Assembly: GCA_039916225.1 (NCBI GenBank)
Contig: JBDSLU010000392.1
Location: 1-8,224, forward strand
Direction of reading: 5' to 3'
Source: JBDSLU01 sp039916225
GTDB taxonomy: Bacteria > Acidobacteriota > Vicinamibacteria > Vicinamibacterales > Vicinamibacteraceae
DNA length: 8,224 bases
Position numbers and translations under genes: made by a program. This document shows, piece by piece, positions 5,615 to 8,224 of the stretch. Position 1 is the stretch's first letter. The number at the start of each line of letters is the position of its first letter. The notes beneath the pieces were generated by a model. The model saw only the letters and a program-made list of their open reading frames with translations. It made no database searches and was not told the DNA's origin.

Positions 5615-8224
5615 ATGCGCGTCCACACCACCGCGGTGTTCCTGGTCCTTGTTGCCGGCGCCACCGCGCTGGCCCAGATCGAGGCGCCGCGCCCGAAGCC
5701 GGTCACTCCCGCGCCGGTGTCCGCCGTGCCGCGGCCCGCCTTCTCCCGCGATCGCTATCGCATCGCCCACAAGGTGTTCACGCTCGACAACGGGCTCCGC
5801 CTGATCGTCCACGAGGATCATTCGGCGCCGGTGGTGGCGGTGAACCTGTGGTACCACGTCGGCTCCCGCAACGAGCAGCGCGGCAAAACCGGGTTCGCCC
5901 ACCTGTTCGAGCACTTCTTCTTCAACGGCAGCGAGCACCACCCGAGCGGCTTCCGCGAGGCGATGGACGACCTCGGCGCCAACAACCGCAACGGCACGAC
6001 CAGCAACGACCGCACCAACTTCTTCGAGAACGTGCCGGTGTCGGCGCTCGAGCGGACGCTGTTCCTCGAAGCCGACCGCATGGGTTTCCTCGCCTCGCGC
6101 ATCACCAAGGAGAGCCTGGAGCGCGAGCGCGGGGTCGTCCAGAACGAGAAGCGCCAGGGCGAGAACCAGCCCTACGCGAAGGCCTTCGCCAAGATCGGCG
6201 AGACCATCTACCCGGCGTCGCATCCCTACAGCTGGTCGACGATCGGCAGCATGGCCGACCTCGAGGCGGCGTCACTCGACGACGTCAAGGAGTGGTATCG
6301 GACCTATTACGGGCCGGACAACTGCGTGCTGTCGCTGGCCGGCGACATCACCCCCGAGCGCGCCCTGGAACTGGTGCGGACGTACTTCAACGGCATCCCG
6401 CCGGGCCCGCCGCTGCGCCGCGCCGAGGCCTGGGTGCCGCGCTTCGAGCGCAACATCCGCGAGGAAGCGGCCGATCGCGTGCCGCAGCCGCTCGTCTACC
6501 GCACCTATCACGTGCCCGGCTGGCGCCACGCCGACGTCGACCTGCTCGCGCTCGCCGGCAGCGTGCTCAGCGGATCGAAGAGCGCCCGGCTCGATCGGCG
6601 CCTGATCTACGACAAGAACCTGGTCACGTCGATCAACGCGAGCGTCGACGACAGCGAGATCACCGGCACCTTCGACATCCAGGCGCTGCTCAAGCCCGGC
6701 GTCGATCCGGCCGCGGTCGAGAAGGAAATCGACACGGTGGTGAGGGCGTTCCTCGCCGAAGGCCCCACCGCCGCGGAGCTGCAGCGGGCGCAGAGCCGCA
6801 CCCTCTCGAACTTCGTCCGCGGTATCGAGACGCTCGGCGGCTTCGGCGGGCGCGCCGACGTCCTGGCCGAGAGCCTCACCTACGGCGGCCACACCGAGGC
6901 CTACCTCGATCGGCTGGAGCGCTCGGCCACCGCCACGCCGGCGCAGGTGAAGGCGGCGGCGGTCCGCTGGCTCGACGCCCCGCACTACACGATGGTGGTG
7001 CGTCCCTTCCCGGCGCTGGCGCCCGGCCAGACGACGCTCGACCGCACGGTGGTGCCGCCCCTCGGCGACGCGCCGGCGGTGACCTTCCCCGCCGTCCAGC
7101 GCACGACGCTGAAGAACGGCCTGTCCGTCATCCTGCTCGAACGGCACGCCGCGCCGATCGTCAACGTCGCGCTTGCCGTGGACGCCGGCTACGCGGCCGA
7201 CGAACCAGCCAAGGCCGGTTTGGCGGCGCTGGCGCTCAACCTGCTCGACGACGGCACGACGGCGCGCGACGCCTTCACGATCGTCGACGAGCTCGATGCG
7301 CTCGGCGCCCGCGTCTCGACGCGCAGCTCGCTCGATCTCTCCTTCGTCCGCCTCCAGGCCCTGCCGGCGAATCTGACGCCCTCGCTGCAGCTGATGGCCG
7401 ACGTCGTCCTGAACCCGATCTATCCGGCCGATCTCGTGGCCCTCGAAAAGCGCCGGCAGGCGGCACAGATCGGCCAGGAGAAAGCGGATCCGCGGACGGT
7501 GGCACTGCGCATCCTGCCCCGCCTGCTCTACGGCGCGTCGCACGCCTACGCCAACCCGTTCACCGGCACCGGCGACGAATCGACGGTCGACGCGATCACG
7601 CGCGACGACCTCCTGCGCTGGCACCGCACCTGGTTCACCCCGAACGGCAGCACGCTGATCGTCACTGGCGACGTGACGATGGCCAAGCTCGAGCCGGCGC
7701 TGACTAAGGCCTTCGGCGGCTGGGCTCGCAAGGACGCGCCGAAGAAGTCGATCGGCACCGTGGCCAAGAGCGCCGGCGGCAAGGTCTACCTGCTCGACAA
7801 GCCGGATGCGCCGCAGTCGGTGATCGTCGCCGCCCACGTCAGCGAGCGCGGCGGGTTGCCGCAGGATCTGGCGATGGAGACGGTGATGCGCAACTTCGGC
7901 GGCATGTCGACCTCGCGCCTGAACCGCAACCTGCGCCTCGACAAGCACTGGAGCTACGGCACCCAGGCGGCGATGCCGGCCTCGCGCGGGCCACGGCCGT
8001 TCTACGTGGTGGCGCCGGTGCAGTCCGACAAGACCAAGGAGGCGATGGTCGAAGTGGCGAAGGAGCTGCGCGGCGTCGCCGGCGAGCGTCCCCTCACCGG
8101 CGAGGAGTTCCAGAGCATCATGCGGAACCAGACGCTCGGGCTGCCCGGCCGCTTCGACACGCTCGATGCGCTCGAGCGCGCGGCCATCGACATCGTCAGC
8201 CTCGGCTACCCCGACGACTACTAC
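5615..8224 (+). CDS. M16 family zinc metallopeptidase (insulinase/pitrilysin-like), two repeats, exported; 3' end outside window
   Basis: From ATG 5615 the frame stays open for 870 codons to the last base. The product starts with a Sec signal peptide, MRVHTTAVFLVLVAGATALA, with likely cleavage before Gln21, pointing to the periplasm. Repeat 1 (about 48-480) carries the inverted zinc motif HLFEH at 96-100, with His96 and His100 as ligands and Glu99 as catalytic base. The third ligand is probably Glu178 in VVQNEKRQ, 78 residues after His100, close to the family's 77. NNRNGTTSNDRTNFFENVP (123-141) is the usual substrate-edge strand. Repeat 2 begins near 489 with LKNGLSVILLERHAAPIVNV; its equivalent site reads GLAALALNLLDDG (535-547), with no zinc ligands, the usual inactive partner fold of a closed peptide chamber. 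Such proteins run to about 900-940 residues, so only a short C-terminal piece is missing. The natural peptide substrate is unknown. It stands alone, divergent from the PhoX-like block. Confidence 0.95.
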   Translation, partial: MRVHTTAVFLVLVAGATALAQIEAPRPKPVTPAPVSAVPRPAFSRDRYRIAHKVFTLDNGLRLIVHEDHSAPVVAVNLWYHVGSRNEQRGKTGFAHLFEHFFFNGSEHHPSGFREAMDDLGANNRNGTTSNDRTNFFENVPVSALERTLFLEADRMGFLASRITKESLERERGVVQNEKRQGENQPYAKAFAKIGETIYPASHPYSWSTIGSMADLEAASLDDVKEWYRTYYGPDNCVLSLAGDITPERALELVRTYFNGIPPGPPLRRAEAWVPRFERNIREEAADRVPQPLVYRTYHVPGWRHADVDLLALAGSVLSGSKSARLDRRLIYDKNLVTSINASVDDSEITGTFDIQALLKPGVDPAAVEKEIDTVVRAFLAEGPTAAELQRAQSRTLSNFVRGIETLGGFGGRADVLAESLTYGGHTEAYLDRLERSATATPAQVKAAAVRWLDAPHYTMVVRPFPALAPGQTTLDRTVVPPLGDAPAVTFPAVQRTTLKNGLSVILLERHAAPIVNVALAVDAGYAADEPAKAGLAALALNLLDDGTTARDAFTIVDELDALGARVSTRSSLDLSFVRLQALPANLTPSLQLMADVVLNPIYPADLVALEKRRQAAQIGQEKADPRTVALRILPRLLYGASHAYANPFTGTGDESTVDAITRDDLLRWHRTWFTPNGSTLIVTGDVTMAKLEPALTKAFGGWARKDAPKKSIGTVAKSAGGKVYLLDKPDAPQSVIVAAHVSERGGLPQDLAMETVMRNFGGMSTSRLNRNLRLDKHWSYGTQAAMPASRGPRPFYVVAPVQSDKTKEAMVEVAKELRGVAGERPLTGEEFQSIMRNQTLGLPGRFDTLDALERAAIDIVSLGYPDDYY

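Noticed and set aside
5447..6223. N-terminal extension of the PhoX-like frame to an upstream ATG at 6223
   Set aside because: The extension would run antisense through the M16 gene start and the divergent region, and would place the Tat leader some 260 residues into the protein. ATG 5446 has GGGAG at good spacing.
5494..7707. A 737-codon open frame on the + strand, including an ATG at 5548 beginning MKRRWYYLGR
   Set aside because: It overlaps the M16 peptidase in a different frame. Its product is a low-complexity Arg/Ala/Gly/Pro mixture typical of GC-rich shadow frames, while the frame from 5615 has a Shine-Dalgarno, signal peptide and zinc motif.
6272..7948. A 558-codon open frame antisense to the M16 gene
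   Set aside because: It has no domain signature and an R/A/D/V-biased composition. It mirrors codon third-position GC bias of the M16 gene on the opposite strand.
1..8224. Search for mobile elements, CRISPR repeats, toxin-antitoxin or defence genes, tRNA genes and riboswitches
   Set aside because: No transposase, integrase, regularly spaced repeats, cloverleaf with conserved T-loop, or leader structure could be supported by reading both strands; the window looks like ordinary metabolic and secreted-hydrolase gene content.

Overview
This is a GC-rich chromosomal window (by eye well above 60% G+C) that is almost fully protein-coding. It carries six confident protein genes, two of them cut by the window edges, plus one small candidate membrane ORF. 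I see no tRNA, rRNA, CRISPR array, insertion sequence, prophage or integration signature. The gene set is a Tat-exported intradiol dioxygenase-like protein, a DUF1343/NamZ protein, a Tat-exported PhoX/DUF839 protein and a two-repeat M16 peptidase. Together with the GC-rich coding style, this suggests a soil-type heterotrophic Gram-negative bacterium, possibly Acidobacteriota (Vicinamibacteria-like). That placement is inference from gene content; no taxonomic marker is present.

Layout. Positions 1-423 (+) hold the C-terminal 140 residues of a YahK-like zinc alcohol dehydrogenase, followed by a strong hairpin at 440-472. Positions 562-1374 (+) hold a Tat-signal intradiol ring-cleavage dioxygenase-like protein. 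It converges, with only 12 bases between stop codons, on a leftward block. In transcription order that block is: a PhoX/DUF839 phosphatase-like protein (5446 to 3986), a 41-residue single-membrane-segment ORF (3911 to 3786), a GNAT acetyltransferase (3749 to 2784) and a NamZ/DUF1343 exo-muramidase-like protein (2691 to 1387). Gaps of 74, 36 and 92 bases would allow one operon. A 168-base divergent region (5447-5614) separates this block from a rightward M16 zinc peptidase that starts at 5615 and is still open at 8224.

How the genes may work together. At least four products (dioxygenase, PhoX-like, NamZ, M16) carry Tat or Sec export signals, so the window leans towards periplasmic or extracellular breakdown of aromatics, phosphoesters, cell-wall fragments and peptides. 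The leftward block could be a phosphate and cell-wall scavenging operon, but co-transcription is not shown by the sequence. I found no convincing undescribed system. The most worthwhile leads are the small membrane ORF inside the leftward block, the compact secreted dioxygenase, and an acidic DxDxDG-type loop in the PhoX-like protein.
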